Shown piece by piece: positions 1 to 10,663 of a stretch of DNA of 64,000 nucleotides (position 1 is the first letter of the stretch; every line of letters starts with the position of its first letter). The notes below the pieces were generated by a model, which saw nothing but the letters and a program-made list of their open reading frames with translations, had not been told where the DNA came from and did no database searches. Source of the DNA: Beaufortia kweichowensis (lineage: Eukaryota; Chordata; Actinopteri; Cypriniformes; Gastromyzontidae); the NCBI GenBank assembly GCA_019155185.1, contig CM032794.1, positions 16,920,946 through 16,984,945 of the forward strand. The letters are read 5' to 3'. Made by a program: the position numbers and the translations under genes.

Positions 1-900
1 GCACAGGTACAAATACATCACTTATTAATTAAAGGTTATCGTCATATTACCAGTCACCAGCTCTGCGCCTTAAGTCCGTATCAGAGCCACCCAACGTCTC
101 CCTATTAATTCCGTTATTGTACCGTCGGTCGGGTTGCGATCCACACAGGGCGGGGATGAACTGCTTTAAACGTGCCTACATGTGTACAGCATCACGGCGG
201 CCGCTGCAGCACTGATACCCCCTTCTACCTCCTCCTCCTCCTTCAAATACAACAAAACGCCGTTCAATGACTTCTAAATCACAAGGACGTCGATAGCCTC
301 TCGATATTTCGTTCGTCGTCCTTCTCCGTCGTTTTCCCCAGTTTCTTTATTTCCCAGCAGCCAGCGTCGGTCGTTGTCTTCAGGTGGTGCAAGTAAATGT
401 AGATGCTACACACTGCAGATGACGCTCGCCACCTTCTTATTTATTTATTTACTCATACGCGACCCGCTGCCTAGACATCGCGATGTTACGACTATACCCT
501 ACCGATGTATTTACCGTTTAGGTGATTAAATATAAGCGGTGTATTTATTTAATCTCATCCGTATCTTTACCAGACAGCTGTTTTCTACCTCAACCTCTCC
601 CCTTCTCCTCCCTCTCTCACTCCCTCTCTGGCTGACGCGGTCTCTATTAGCCGCTGTGTTTTGGGACTGTCAGGTTGGCCATTGTTCTTGCTTCGTTCAT
701 CATTTCGTCCGCTCACCCGTCGCTGAATCCGCTAATCTTTGCTTTTCTACCCAAATTTTGTGATATTACTGCACCAAAGACCTACCTAAAGAATACTAAA
801 CGTGATGCTTGACATTTTGGCTTTTGAGAGACCATCCCTAACTGCTCTGCCTCCGAGAACGCCTGTACTGGTTGTGATATTCCAATAAATAACATATGTA
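1..900. other. Gene-free left edge, partly CpG-rich
   Basis: No convincing exon was found on either strand. The first 450 bases are richer in CG dinucleotides than the rest of the left flank, with GGCGGCCGC near 197, so they could be a promoter or 5' UTR of a gene running off the left edge. From about 780 the sequence turns AT-rich and leads into the 3' end of batf2. The open frame at 539-763 has no recognisable protein features. Confidence 0.4.
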
Positions 901-903
901 CAT

Positions 904-909
904 TTTATT
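904..909 (-). terminator. Likely batf2 poly(A) signal
   Basis: TTTATT on the plus strand reads AATAAA on the minus strand, about 320 bases beyond the batf2 stop codon. The implied 3' UTR is AT-rich. Other A/T-rich hexamers lie close by, so the exact cleavage site is not fixed. Confidence 0.5.
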
Positions 910-1227
910 TATAAAATATATAATCATTCTCAAACCAAATCAATGAATAAAAACAGCCTAGACCAAGATGGTCCATGGTCTTTAGATGCACACTCAAATG
1001 AATGACTTGTTTTACAATATAGCTCATGCAATTAAATACTATCATCTGTTAAAAAAATAGTTTGAATAAGTTAGAAAAATAAGCAACATATTCACACCTT
1101 TAAGGGACATGGTTTTAGCACCAGTTGTAAATAAACAGAATTAAAGACTCTTTGCTGTAGTGTGTAAAGGATGTCACCAAAATAACAATGCAACTGATTG
1201 TATAACATATACGGTTTGTTATGAGTT

Positions 1228-3126
1228 TCAAAATTGCTGCAAGTACCCATCACTATTCACAGAGCCCCAGGAAGACCAGTCAGTGCTGTCAATGAGTTCT
1301 TTTAGAGATACTCCCATTGAATTATGTGGAGAGCCCGACAAATTTTCAAAGTCCTGCAAGGGGTTAGGATCAGTGACAAAGGTGAAATCTGGAGAAGATG
1401 GTGTAGCTGTGGATGGACCTCCTTGAACAGTCACTGGTACTGATGGTCCACCCAGGCACAGTTTTTCGCAGTAAGGTTCATGTTGTTCCAAAGCAGTGGT
1501 ATAGATTTGAATCTCTTTCTTTAGTTCAGCGATTTCTTTCACATATGCAGCATTGGATCGCTCTAGAGTTTGTAGTTCCTATGTGAAAAAAGAAGAAATT
1601 GAATGTCCTGAATGTCCTCAGATGAAATGGCACAATCAAAACGTTGCAGAAAATAAAGATGAAAATACAGTCTAATAATTTTATAAACCTTTGATATACA
1701 AGACAAACATTCCTGTAGACAATTAGAGTCGACATTAACAAAACATTAAACAAAGTCACACACTTTTTCAACTAAACAAATTTAGTTTTTATATTAATCC
1801 CTCATCCTGTTAGTCTTGGAAAAGATCTAGTATGTGATTTGTCTGTTGAGTATCAAGGGGAAGTCCAATATTGTACAGCAAAAGAGAAAGGGAAAGTGAA
1901 AGGGATGGGGTGTGGGTGGTGAGTGTATGAATGTTAACATAACTTTTAATTTACATTAGGTTATATTTATAATAAATACTGTTAATGTTAATTATGCACA
2001 TATGAAACATCAAAAGCAAGCTAAACGAACATGCGACAAAAGCTCTATGTTAAAAAAAATCCAGTAAGCTCTTACTAGTCTGGCTGTGAACTCTCCCACT
2101 CATTCACAGTGTTTCCCAGAAATGCCTGTCACCACAAAAGGGTTGTGCAATACTAATGCCCAAACACCTACAGACTACCTAGTAATCATTAACATCACAT
2201 ACCAAAAATATCCTCCACAGTACAGAGAAACTACAGTGTTTCTTACACATCAAGGGATGATTTTAAGCCATGCTACAAACTTACATCAACCCTCTTGCAG
2301 GATAAAACACCATTCCAAGTAATTATGAGAGCAAATGACACGTGGCTGACCAACGCAATAAACAAAATATTATATTATAAACTGTAGCTCAACTGAAAGA
2401 TCAAGTCACTATTTTTAATATCAAGGTAATCTATATAATTCCAGAGAATGCATATACTGATAAAATATATACTGTAAGTTGCTCAGGATATGACAAACAC
2501 ATTCATGAAAATTACAAATAGCAGTAAGAATATGTGACCCAGTCTGTGAAAACCAGGCTAAGGTCTAAAAATCAAATTCTGAGATAACGAGCATCAAAGT
2601 TTGATTTCACCTATTAATTTCACTATGATTTCAATCTTTGACATAATCTTACTAAAGTTATGAATGTTCACAGAATGTTCTTTACATTATTTAGGATGAT
2701 TTTTTGTAGAAAATAGTAAATCACTTGACTTGACAAAATGACTTTAGCTGGGTTTTCACAGACAGGGTCACATATATTTCTGTGTTAGTGACTTTAATAC
2801 AGAAAAAGAAGACATTCACAATGGGAAGGGTTTAGCAGTATGATACTGACCTCGTGCAACACGTCTGCTCTTTCCGTTTGTTTTTGACGACTTTTGCGAG
2901 CTGCATCTCTGTTCTTCTCTTTGCGCTGATGCTTGTGTTCACCTGACTGCGCTGTGCCCTTAGCATCACATGAACACATAAACGCATGCACAATAAATAA
3001 ATAAAAATGGAGTGTATTTAATTGAATTAGCTGAAAATATTCTCCTACCCAGTCCTGAGAACTTTGCGAATCACTTGGAGAGAGAGGGCTACTGCGGTCA
3101 AAGTTGTCCATGAAAGCAGCTGGCAT
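1228..3126 (-). CDS. batf2: BATF-family bZIP transcription factor, probably Batf2
   Basis: Three coding exons (3126-3049, 2946-2851, 1578-1228) have consistent GT-AG junctions and phases and give 174 residues. Exon 2 holds the basic region (RKEKNRDAARKSRQKQTERA). Exon 3 continues into a leucine-zipper-like stretch ending HEPYC, the hallmark end of the BATF zipper. A Ser/Pro-rich tail of about 80 residues follows. BATF proteins dimerise with JUN proteins in the nucleus and bind AP-1 sites, often with IRFs. The tail is longer than in BATF or BATF3, and arl2 is the neighbour as in human, so Batf2 is favoured. Human BATF2 is longer still. A second in-frame Met lies at 3111; I chose the first Met. 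Batf3 is the main alternative. Confidence 0.82.
2533..2772. mobile_element. MITE copy A (TGTGACCC family)
   Basis: A 240-bp non-coding element lies in batf2 intron 2. Its ends are near-perfect inverted repeats of about 22 bp: TGTGACCC then GTCTGTGAAAACC on the left, and the reverse complement on the right. TA lies on both sides, which fits a 2-bp TA target duplication of the Tc1/mariner type. Three related copies lie at 29192-29401, 59115-59334 and 61797-62127. No transposase frame is present. Confidence 0.75.
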
Positions 3127-3344
3127 CTCTAAATAAACGGATGCGTATTGCTCTATATTTGAATAGCGGTCTTTATCGATTTTACTGGATACAAATCATC
3201 CAGCCGAACAAAAACGTACAAATGAATACAGAAGCAGTTGTTAAAATGACCGGCTAGACAACTGAAGTGCCTGGTCATGATTTAAACTTTCTACGTCTTT
3301 TGTAATGTATTCTGTAGGCGGTGGAATGAGCCAATAGCTCTTTT

Positions 3345-3515
3345 CATGATGTGACGCAATACATGGACTCATGTGTTTTCGGTTTCGGATTATTTTAAAT
3401 GGCCCGGTTTGCAGCAGGAGGAGGAAGGTCATCGCTTCCGGCAGGGTATTGCCCGTATTTAGGTTCTCCACTTCCCGCTCTATTGTGACGTTCCCGAAAA
3501 TACTGGGAATTTCTG
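3345..3515. promoter_or_regulatory. Candidate batf2 upstream control region
   Basis: Just upstream of the batf2 start are a composite TGATGTGACGCAAT (about 3349), resembling a C/EBP-ATF or CRE-type element, a TGACG near 3486, TTCCCGAA at 3491, and GGGAATTTCT at 3505-3514, one base from the NF-kB consensus. The spacing suits a promoter of a gene on the minus strand. These are motif matches only, and the transcription start is unknown. Confidence 0.35.
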
Positions 3516-3980
3516 TCATCCAATGCTGTGCAAACGGATACAGTAGTCAGTAGTGCTGGCGTATGCATTTGTCTGGAGTCGTTTGAAACTTGTAATTCCA
3601 CAAAAAGTAAAAGTTTCTTTAAGCACCATCTTTTATTCGTGCTAATCTTTGTTTATTTCATGAAATGCTGAGTTTATGCTAAAGTATATTGGGCGTCATT
3701 CTTATTCTTTAGTTCAACACTGTAATGCTGTAGTTCAGCAAGAAAGCTCTCTTGATTGTGAAATTGTTAACCAGTTTATTACCAAATTTTGTATAGTAGT
3801 TTGTGTACTTTTATTGAGCATATACTGATCCTAATATTTTCTTGATGATAACCACTGTTACTTGTTACTCCCTTATCAGTTAATGGGTTGTACACTGTAG
3901 CACATTAAACTGTTGCTTTGCTAATGTTTAATACTTTACAGTTAAGAGCTTACTGATAAAACAGTGTAAGGAGGATGTAC

Positions 3981-4084
3981 ACGGCTGCAACACACACAAA
4001 TGTTGCGAGCTTAGTTTATGCCAACGGTAACTTTGAATAAATTTCAGTAAAGTTTTAATGGTGTTTTCGTGCAGTTATTGTGAT
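3981..4084. repeat. 104-bp direct repeat, left copy
   Basis: This is nearly identical to 4547-4650, with one clear mismatch seen. It begins ACGGCTGCAACACACAC and ends near GTTATTGTGAT. The two copies exactly bracket the 4085-4546 block, so that block arrived with, or was duplicated together with, its flank. Confidence 0.85.
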
Positions 4085-4089
4085 ACAGG

Positions 4090-4539
4090 TGTGGCGGAGG
4101 TGCTTTATGTGGTTTCGCAAGATACGTCTCATAGCACATGCTTTAAAAGTCTAGGACTGGGGGTGATGTAGTATCTCAAAGTATCGTAATGTTTACAATA
4201 CATCAAATATGGCACCAAAACGATACCTTTCAAGAGCTGAAAGGCAAGTTTCAAGTAAAGATATATTCTGCTTTACATTGTTTAATGCGTTGTTATTAGT
4301 ACTTTTAATAAATATTCTGTTTAACAAATTGAGAAAGATGACCATCACACTTTAAGATTAAACCCAAAATAAATAAATACTATAATATACTACTTTATAC
4401 TAAAGTAAAATGTAATATAAAACTAGATACAATAGCTGTTTAACTATAAATATTATATGTAAATATTACAGAATTATATTATCAAATTTTTGTGGTCTTG
4501 CCCACAACCCAGCGAGCCGGACACAGTCTCTATGTTATG
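4090..4539. repeat. Dispersed repeat of about 450 bp, copy 1
   Basis: It runs from GTGTGGCGGAGGTG to TCTCTATGTTATG and recurs in the same orientation at 6940-7363 with small indels. The shared core includes GATACGTCTCATAGCACATG and, near the right end, CCACAACCCAGCGAGCCGG. No long frame or obvious terminal inverted repeats are seen, so the element class is unknown. Confidence 0.85.
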
Positions 4540-4546
4540 TAGGCCT

Positions 4547-4650
4547 ACGGCTGCAACACACACAAATGTTGCGAGCTTAGTTTATGCCAACGGTAACTTT
4601 GAATAAATTTCAGTAAAGTTTTAATGGTCTTTTCGTGCAGTTATTGTGAT
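4547..4650. repeat. 104-bp direct repeat, right copy
   Basis: This is the partner of 3981-4084, in the same orientation. The downstream copy of the dispersed repeat at 6940-7363 does not have these flanks, so they belong to the insertion or duplication at this locus and not to the element itself. Confidence 0.85.
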
Positions 4651-4934
4651 TTATTACAGATTCTCTGTTATTATGGTAGATGTTTGTAACTGTTAATGAT
4701 GACATGTGAAAGAGTATGTGGTTTTAGGAGTATGTGATTAGAATATTGGTACTCAGTAGCCTACAGTAAAAAGAGCACCTGACAAATAGATTCAATCATA
4801 TAATTCGTTTTACCTTATACAGTCCTTTCAGTCCATTTTTTGGAAAATGCACACAAGATGGCGCTGCCATAGAAACAACTTATGGGCAAAGGACTTAAGG
4901 AAACGCCTGAACATTTTTACAGACAGCTTTCTCA

Positions 4935-5062
4935 CCAATCCAAAACGCAGACACGCCCTGTAGCAGAGTTTATTAGCCAATAGAATCAAATAAAGTTTGA
5001 ACGACAGGCGTGTCAACCAATCATAATAGGCTAACCTTCTATTCGTGGAATTTCTAACCAAT
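4935..5062 (+). promoter_or_regulatory. Four CCAAT boxes at about 41-bp spacing, arl2 promoter
   Basis: CCAAT occurs at 4935-4939, 4977-4981, 5017-5021 and 5058-5062, all on the plus strand, with start-to-start distances of 42, 40 and 41 bp. Three are followed by C or by CAT (CCAATC/CCAATCAT), typical of NF-Y sites. A TGATGCGTCATC motif (CRE/ATF-like) follows near 5075. The array ends about 165 bp before the arl2 start codon and no TATA box is evident, so it probably is the arl2 core promoter. NF-Y binding is an inference. Confidence 0.6.
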
Positions 5063-5227
5063 CATACGTTACTATGATGCGTCATCTCACATAAACTCTT
5101 CCTTGTTTTCAGAATGGCTGTGTAAGGAGCCATGTAGTTTTTATGAAGAATTGTTGCAGATGTTTTAATAGTCAACGTATAATTTCAGGACCAAGTCACT
5201 TACTCGTTTCAGGATTTAACATACACG

Positions 5228-6527
5228 ATGGGTTTACTTACGATCTTGAAGAAGATGAAGCACAAGGAGCGCGAAATGCGACTACTCATGCTGTATCCTT
5301 TTATGACCAACGCATTAAGATGTTGTAGCTGCATATTGATGAATATTTGATTTAATCCTTTGGTGGCATGTGAGACATTTTAATGATTCTTCTGTACGTT
5401 TTCTGTTCTTGACTCTATCAAGGCTTATGTAGATTAATGTCTTCATCTACTGTGTTGATTATCACAATGTGGATCCTTAACGTTTCATTCAGTGGTCTTG
5501 ACAATGCTGGAAAAACAACTATACTGAAAAAGTTTAATGGCGAAGATGTCAGCACTATTTCTCCAACGCTGGGGTTTAACATTAAGACACTTGAGCATAG
5601 AGGGTAAAACAAGAGCCGGATATTCTTCATTACTAAAACGCGTCTTGCTAAAGGCCTGATCATTCCTAATGAGCTTGTTTAAAAATACACAAAACTTTGT
5701 CCATTGTTTATTTAGATATGTATGTAATTTATTAATAAAACAAAAAGGACATTCATTGATGTTATAATTTTACCTGGGCATGGACAAACGGATGCTGCTT
5801 TAGGCTTGTTTAGATTTTACAATTCACATAATAGAAAATTAGTCTTGATTTAATGAGACGTTTGCTCATTGTTCTTCTGATATTGTGTTTCCTAGGTTTA
5901 ATTTGAATATCTGGGATGTGGGAGGTCAGAAGTCATTGCGATCATATTGGAGGAATTATTTTGAAAGCACAGATGGACTGGTGTGGGTAGTGGACAGTGC
6001 TGACAGACTGAGACTGGAGGACTGCAAAAAAGAGCTTAGTGTGTTATTACTGGAGGAGGTGAGATTGCCAGTATCTTTACTTGGATATTTCAATTCTATT
6101 TTCGCATATTGTTATTCAAAGCACATCACTACGAAGTGTGTGAATCAATGTTATTAATTTCCGATGTCTTATACAGCGATTAGCAGGAGCCACTTTACTA
6201 GTGTTTGCCAACAAACAGGACCTACCTGGAGCTTTATCAAAAGATGCCATACGAGAGGTATTTTTCTTCCCTTTTCCTAATGTTAAACAAAAGCAGAATT
6301 TCATAAACCATATCAGGAATCGGTTAATAGAGACAAATATAGTCATGTATGCTGAATTAATAGTCTTATTTTCTGTTTCTTTTTCTGTCCAGGTTTTAGG
6401 CCTTGATGACATTAAGACTCATCATTGGTGTATAGTGGGATGCAGTGCTGTGACTGGCGAAAACCTGCTGACAGGTGTGGATTGGCTACTTGATGATATA
6501 GCAGCTCGGATCTTTACAGCTGACTAA
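5228..6527 (+). CDS. arl2: ADP-ribosylation-factor-like GTPase 2
   Basis: Five exons (5228-5292, 5493-5603, 5896-6058, 6177-6257, 6393-6527) give 184 residues, the usual ARL2 length. The GTP-binding motifs are intact: P-loop GLDNAGKTT, switch I threonine in ISPTLGF, WDVGGQ, and NKQD. The N-terminus MGLLTILKKMK is the amphipathic ARL2 helix, and the C-terminus RIFTAD is also typical. ARL2 works with tubulin cofactors in tubulin folding and binds effectors such as PDE6D and BART (ARL2BP). The acceptor before exon 2 gives the expected LMLGLDN join. The gene lies head to head with batf2, and the upstream CCAAT array is its likely promoter. ARL3 is ruled out by the exact N-terminal match to ARL2. 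Confidence 0.96.
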
Positions 6528-6875
6528 TGGACTGAGCATTTCAATATAGTCATATTATGGACATCACAATAGATTCCTGTTGAACATGCATAATCAAAAT
6601 ATATTGTGAAGACATAATGGCTATACAACCAACAGGTTGTAAAAAAGCTGATTGCTTTGAATGGTTGTTAACTATTTTTAAGCTTTTGATTGCATGTGAA
6701 CTCTTCTGCACCATTATTCAACGAGTGTTCAATTCCAGCACATAGAACTCGCCTTTTCAAAATGTCTGCCAACAATACCCCTGTTTTCTTGTCCGGCCTG
6801 TCCAACAGGACAAACTTTAAGTAGGCCTAATTCACATATGACAAATGACTGAAAATAACAAAAAACATCAGTATA

Positions 6876-6881
6876 AATAAA
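6876..6881 (+). terminator. Likely arl2 poly(A) signal
   Basis: AATAAA lies about 350 bases after the arl2 stop, before the second copy of the dispersed repeat. It is the first canonical hexamer noticed in the 3' flank. Confidence 0.5.
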
Positions 6882-6939
6882 ATCAGAAAACATTAGAAAA
6901 ATAGCCGCAAGGCGGCCTAACTTGCATCATTTAATGACA

Positions 6940-7363
6940 TGTGGTGGAGGTGTTTTGGCAAGATACGTCTCATAGCACATGCTTTAAAAGTCTAGGACTG
7001 GGGGTGATGTAGTATCTCAAAGTATCGTAATGTTTACAATACATCAAATATGGCACCAAAACAATACCTTTCAAGAGCTGAAAGGCAAGCTCAAAGTAAA
7101 GATATGTTCTGCTTTACATTGTTTTGCGTTGTTATTAGTACTTTTAATAGATATTCTGTTTAACAAATTGAGAAAGATGACCATCACACTTTTAAGATTA
7201 ACCCCACAATAAATAAATACTATAATATACTACTTTATACTAAATATAAAACTAGATACTATAGCTGTTTTTTAACTATAAATATTATAAGTAAATATTA
7301 TTTATATTAATTGTCTCGCCCACAACCCAGCGAGCCGGACCTGTACACAGTCTCTATGTTATG
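6940..7363. repeat. Dispersed repeat, copy 2
   Basis: Same orientation as 4090-4539, mostly identical, with short deletions (for example in the TTTATGTGGTT stretch near the left end) and an extra CTGTAC near the right end. Together the two copies bracket arl2 as direct repeats about 2.8 kb apart. Confidence 0.85.
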
Positions 7364-7484
7364 ATGACATAAAGACTACATGCCATATTTCTAGATATGG
7401 CATTCCCCAAGAGCGATGGAGACCATTTCTTTTTAACAGGTTGGGTCAACAGGGAGCTGGCAACCACAGACTAATAAAACATGT

Positions 7485-7740
7485 TCAGAATGTTATTACA
7501 TACATTGAATGACTTACGTCTCCACAAGAAGTACAGTTGACCCTTCCTATATATTGCCTCAGTGTTTTAATCCAGTTGAGCATATTGTCAATGTAGACCC
7601 CCAGGTATTTGTAAGAGTCCACAATCTCCATCACAGACAGGTGTGAGTTGTACCTTTTTTCTCCTGAAGTCAATAACCAGTTGTGGGTTTTAGGTCATTT
7701 GCTTCACACCACAAAGCTGTTGTTGAGAGCTCTGTACTTC
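7485..7740 (-). mobile_element. LINE reverse-transcriptase remnant
   Basis: The minus strand encodes VDSYKYLGVYIDNMLNW, the conserved motif near the C-terminal side of many vertebrate non-LTR retrotransposon reverse transcriptases. Just upstream, in another frame, VIDFRR can be read, so the remnant has at least one frameshift as well as being severely truncated. It cannot be functional. The clade (Rex, Babar or L2-like) cannot be set from this fragment. Confidence 0.75.
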
Positions 7741-9440
7741 ATCAATACACCCAACAACAGCAGAGGTGTCAGAGCAAGTGACAAGACTTTGTATTGTACT
7801 GGAAGTCTAAAGTGTACAGAAACAATTGAGACAGAACAGGTAATTGGGATCACCTATGCTGCTAATAACCTGTTGAAACTGCCTCAGGCACCAACCTGCA
7901 TTTCCTCATGTTCTTCCCAGTGATGTTGGTTGAATGGTGTTTAAAAACACTGCAAAAGGCAAAAAACATGACTCTTACAGTGCTACCAGCCTAAACCAAG
8001 TAACCTTTCCAAAGTCTTTATTATGTAGTGTGTTTTGTAGTAAGACCACAAGAGGCCAGTATGATATTGTGTTGTACATTTGTGTCTGGTAAAGGAGTGA
8101 GAAGTTTTGGCTGTTAATTAGTTCTAAAGTAAATGTTTGATGTTATATTTGAATGTAAATGTAGTTATGCAAAAACATATTAAACTGTTATTATGGACAT
8201 ACAGCTACATACATACATACAAGTAGAGAAAATTAAATAATTAATAAGTGTGTATGTTACATGAGGAAAAAGAAAACACTATATAAAAATATTTAAAATA
8301 AAAGTGCTGCAGTTATTAAAAGGCAGTGCTTTGCAAACTATTGCATGATCTGATAATGAGACATAACAAAGTTTAGTACTACTAGCTGTATGAATCTAAA
8401 GCTCTATTAAGTCTTCTGGAATGTTAAAAACCATCTAGACATCTAGGGGGTCATGTGATGGTCACAATGTTCTGGAAAATGTTCTAGAACATGATTTTAA
8501 AATGATTTTTCTCCCTGCACTGCTGACCTTGAATAGATAAAACAAACATCGTTTGCCATCCATGAATCCTCCTCGAAAAGTTAAGTTCTTCGCTATTTTC
8601 AAGGTCATTGTTGAGTTGCCAGCGATTACGGAGACACTCTGTAGCATTTATCTAGCTTTATCATCAACATCAAGCGGAAAGAACCAGAAGGCTATCAGTT
8701 TGTTTTATTTATTCGGTTTCTTTATTGTAATCCTTCATTTTCAGTACATTTTAAATATTATAACAGCATTTAACAGCCCTGCGACTTCAAACATTTTAAT
8801 GCACTTACTGCTTCATATGCCTTCGTTTTAATGACAGACCTTACACAGGCTTAGAGTTGTCAGGATACTATGATTGTTGATTTTAAACATCAGTTTGTCA
8901 AAGAAAAAGATGCTAAGATCTAACATCTATCAAAATTAGCACTACAGATTCAATGACATTTTGTTGCATATTGTGTGGGTTTTGGTCCCAGGCTCAATAT
9001 TGCTTTATTAAATGTGAGAAATGCTACCAGTACTCCAGTGTCCATTAAATTATGCACTACGAGTTTGAAAAAAAGAATAGGTTAATCTTCAATTTATCAT
9101 TACATTCTGGAAAATGGTTGTCAGTAAGCAATCAACCTTTCTGATTTAAGAGAGAGAATCTGAGAATCTTATACTCTCTGCTGTGTCCATCTGGGCCATA
9201 GTTCACATAACTCCCACCCATTTACAGCAGTTTTTCCTTTCCATTAACATACCATGCAAATTATATTTAAACTTTGCTTAGTGACACCTCTTAAGGCTTA
9301 GCCAATTTTAAAACCATACACATTCCTGATTGAATTATGATTAAGCAGCAACATGGTTCAACACAAATTAATGGCATGTTCTTCAGTTGAGACTCATTGC
9401 TGTAGATCCCTGATAAGGCACCCACATACAAAGATAAAGA
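7741..9440. other. Gene-free stretch between arl2 and snhg1
   Basis: AT-rich DNA with no exon-like frames. The open frames near 8460-8830 have no recognisable motif. A CCACAAGAGGCC near 8047 weakly resembles a CTCF core but misses a key base. Nothing else supported was found. Confidence 0.4.
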
Positions 9441-9466
9441 CTTGAGACGATGCATGACAAACAGCT

Positions 9467-9472
9467 TTTATT
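9467..9472 (-). terminator. snhg1 poly(A) signal
   Basis: TTTATT on the plus strand reads AATAAA on the minus strand, at the end of the inferred last exon and about 210 bases from its 5' splice acceptor. Confidence 0.6.
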
Positions 9473-9744
9473 TTGTATAATATTTTGACAAAATGTCAAG
9501 TCTAAGATTTGAAGGAGTTCTCAAACTTGAAAAATAAAGGCACCTTTTGATTCAAGCACTTTTACAAATACAACAGTTTCCTCATCATTACAAGTGTTCT
9601 CTACACAAACTCTAGTCTCCAGTAACCAGTACTGGGATGAGGACCTCCAAATCAATCGAGATCAGGTTCAACGTTACACCTAAAAAGTAACAAGAATAGT
9701 AAGTACAACAAAGTACATTTAATCAAGCAGTTGTTTAAGTTGCA

Positions 9745-9815
9745 CTTATCAGAGGGGGTACCAATCAGTCATGAAACATCAGACTGGGGCGGTACAAGCT
9801 GAATCATCATTAACA
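9745..9815 (-). ncRNA. snord31: C/D-box snoRNA SNORD31, copy 1
   Basis: On the minus strand: C box ATGATGA (9804-9810), guide ACCGCCCCAG directly before a D' box (TCTGA), and D box CTGA (9749-9752). The guide is complementary to the 28S stretch CUGGGGCGGU, the known SNORD31 methylation target. It lies in the last snhg1 intron. Duplicate of the copy at 10212-10281. Confidence 0.9.
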
Positions 9816-9977
9816 AAGTGGAAGTGCAGATATTGCTAAATTTCAAGTATACACAAGTACACACCTTTAGGTTGAAAACATCAGCTTAAGTAATGTTGCA
9901 GCAATCTGAAGGGGCAAAGAACAATAGGTTTATGCATAAGGAAACATTAAAAGTACATGCATTAGGTGCATCAGATG

Positions 9978-10049
9978 CATGCATCAGAGGGGATACCAAT
10001 CAATCATGACTTTCAGACTGGGGCGGTAATAACAACTCATCACATCAAT
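9978..10049 (-). ncRNA. snord31: C/D-box snoRNA SNORD31, copy 2
   Basis: C box GTGATGA (10037-10043), the same ACCGCCCCAG guide before TCTGA, and D box CTGA (9984-9987). The region after the guide differs slightly from the other copies (AAAGTCATGATTG). It lies in its own intron and pairs with the copy at 10418-10489 as a duplicate. Confidence 0.9.
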
Positions 10050-10211
10050 ACCAATTAGCATTGTACACCCATTCCAATAACCTTCATCTACCTACCTAGG
10101 TAAAGAAACATGCAGAACAGCATGACAGATGATGCACTGAAACACCTGAGGGCATAAAGAAAAAGTGTCATGTACTGTGCAAAGTGAAATTTTGGGGACC
10201 AACAGTTACTG

Positions 10212-10281
10212 GAGGTCAGGGGGATACCAGTCAGTCACGAAACATCAGACTGGGGCGGTATCATAAGTCATCATTTATGAA
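10212..10281 (-). ncRNA. snord31: C/D-box snoRNA SNORD31, copy 3
   Basis: C box ATGATGA (10269-10275), ACCGCCCCAG guide with D' TCTGA, and D box CTGA (10217-10220). The stretch before the D box is shorter (ATCCCC then CTGA), but all boxes are intact. It is about 455-465 bp from copy 1, its likely duplicate. Confidence 0.88.
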
Positions 10282-10417
10282 TGAAAGATGTTATGAGTTA
10301 CACAAATACAAACCTTAGGTCAGAACACAAGCCTCAAAGTGGCACCAGAGCAAATCTGTAGGAGCAAAGTACAAATCATGTAAGTAACAGAAAACATTAA
10401 AAGGACAAGCATGAGGT

Positions 10418-10489
10418 ATGGATCAGAGGGGATACCAATCAGTCATGAAACATCAGACTGGGGCGGTAATCACAACTCATCATGTCAAT
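10418..10489 (-). ncRNA. snord31: C/D-box snoRNA SNORD31, copy 4
   Basis: C box ATGATGA (10477-10483), ACCGCCCCAG guide with D' TCTGA, and D box CTGA (10423-10426). It is about 440 bp from copy 2, with similar intron and exon sequence around it. Confidence 0.9.
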
Positions 10490-10663
10490 ACCAATTTGTA
10501 TTCTACACACACGTAATGCACAACCTTGTCTACATACCAATGTAGAAGTTGACACGCAGTACAGCATGACAGATGAAGCACTGATTCACCTAAAAGGGTA
10601 AAAGAAGAGCCATGAACAAATTGTACAAAATGGAAAGGTACAAATTGACCATTTTAAAGCTAG

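Noticed and set aside
7648..7923. Plus-strand open frame of 91 residues
   Set aside because: It overlaps the antisense LINE remnant and has no recognisable features.
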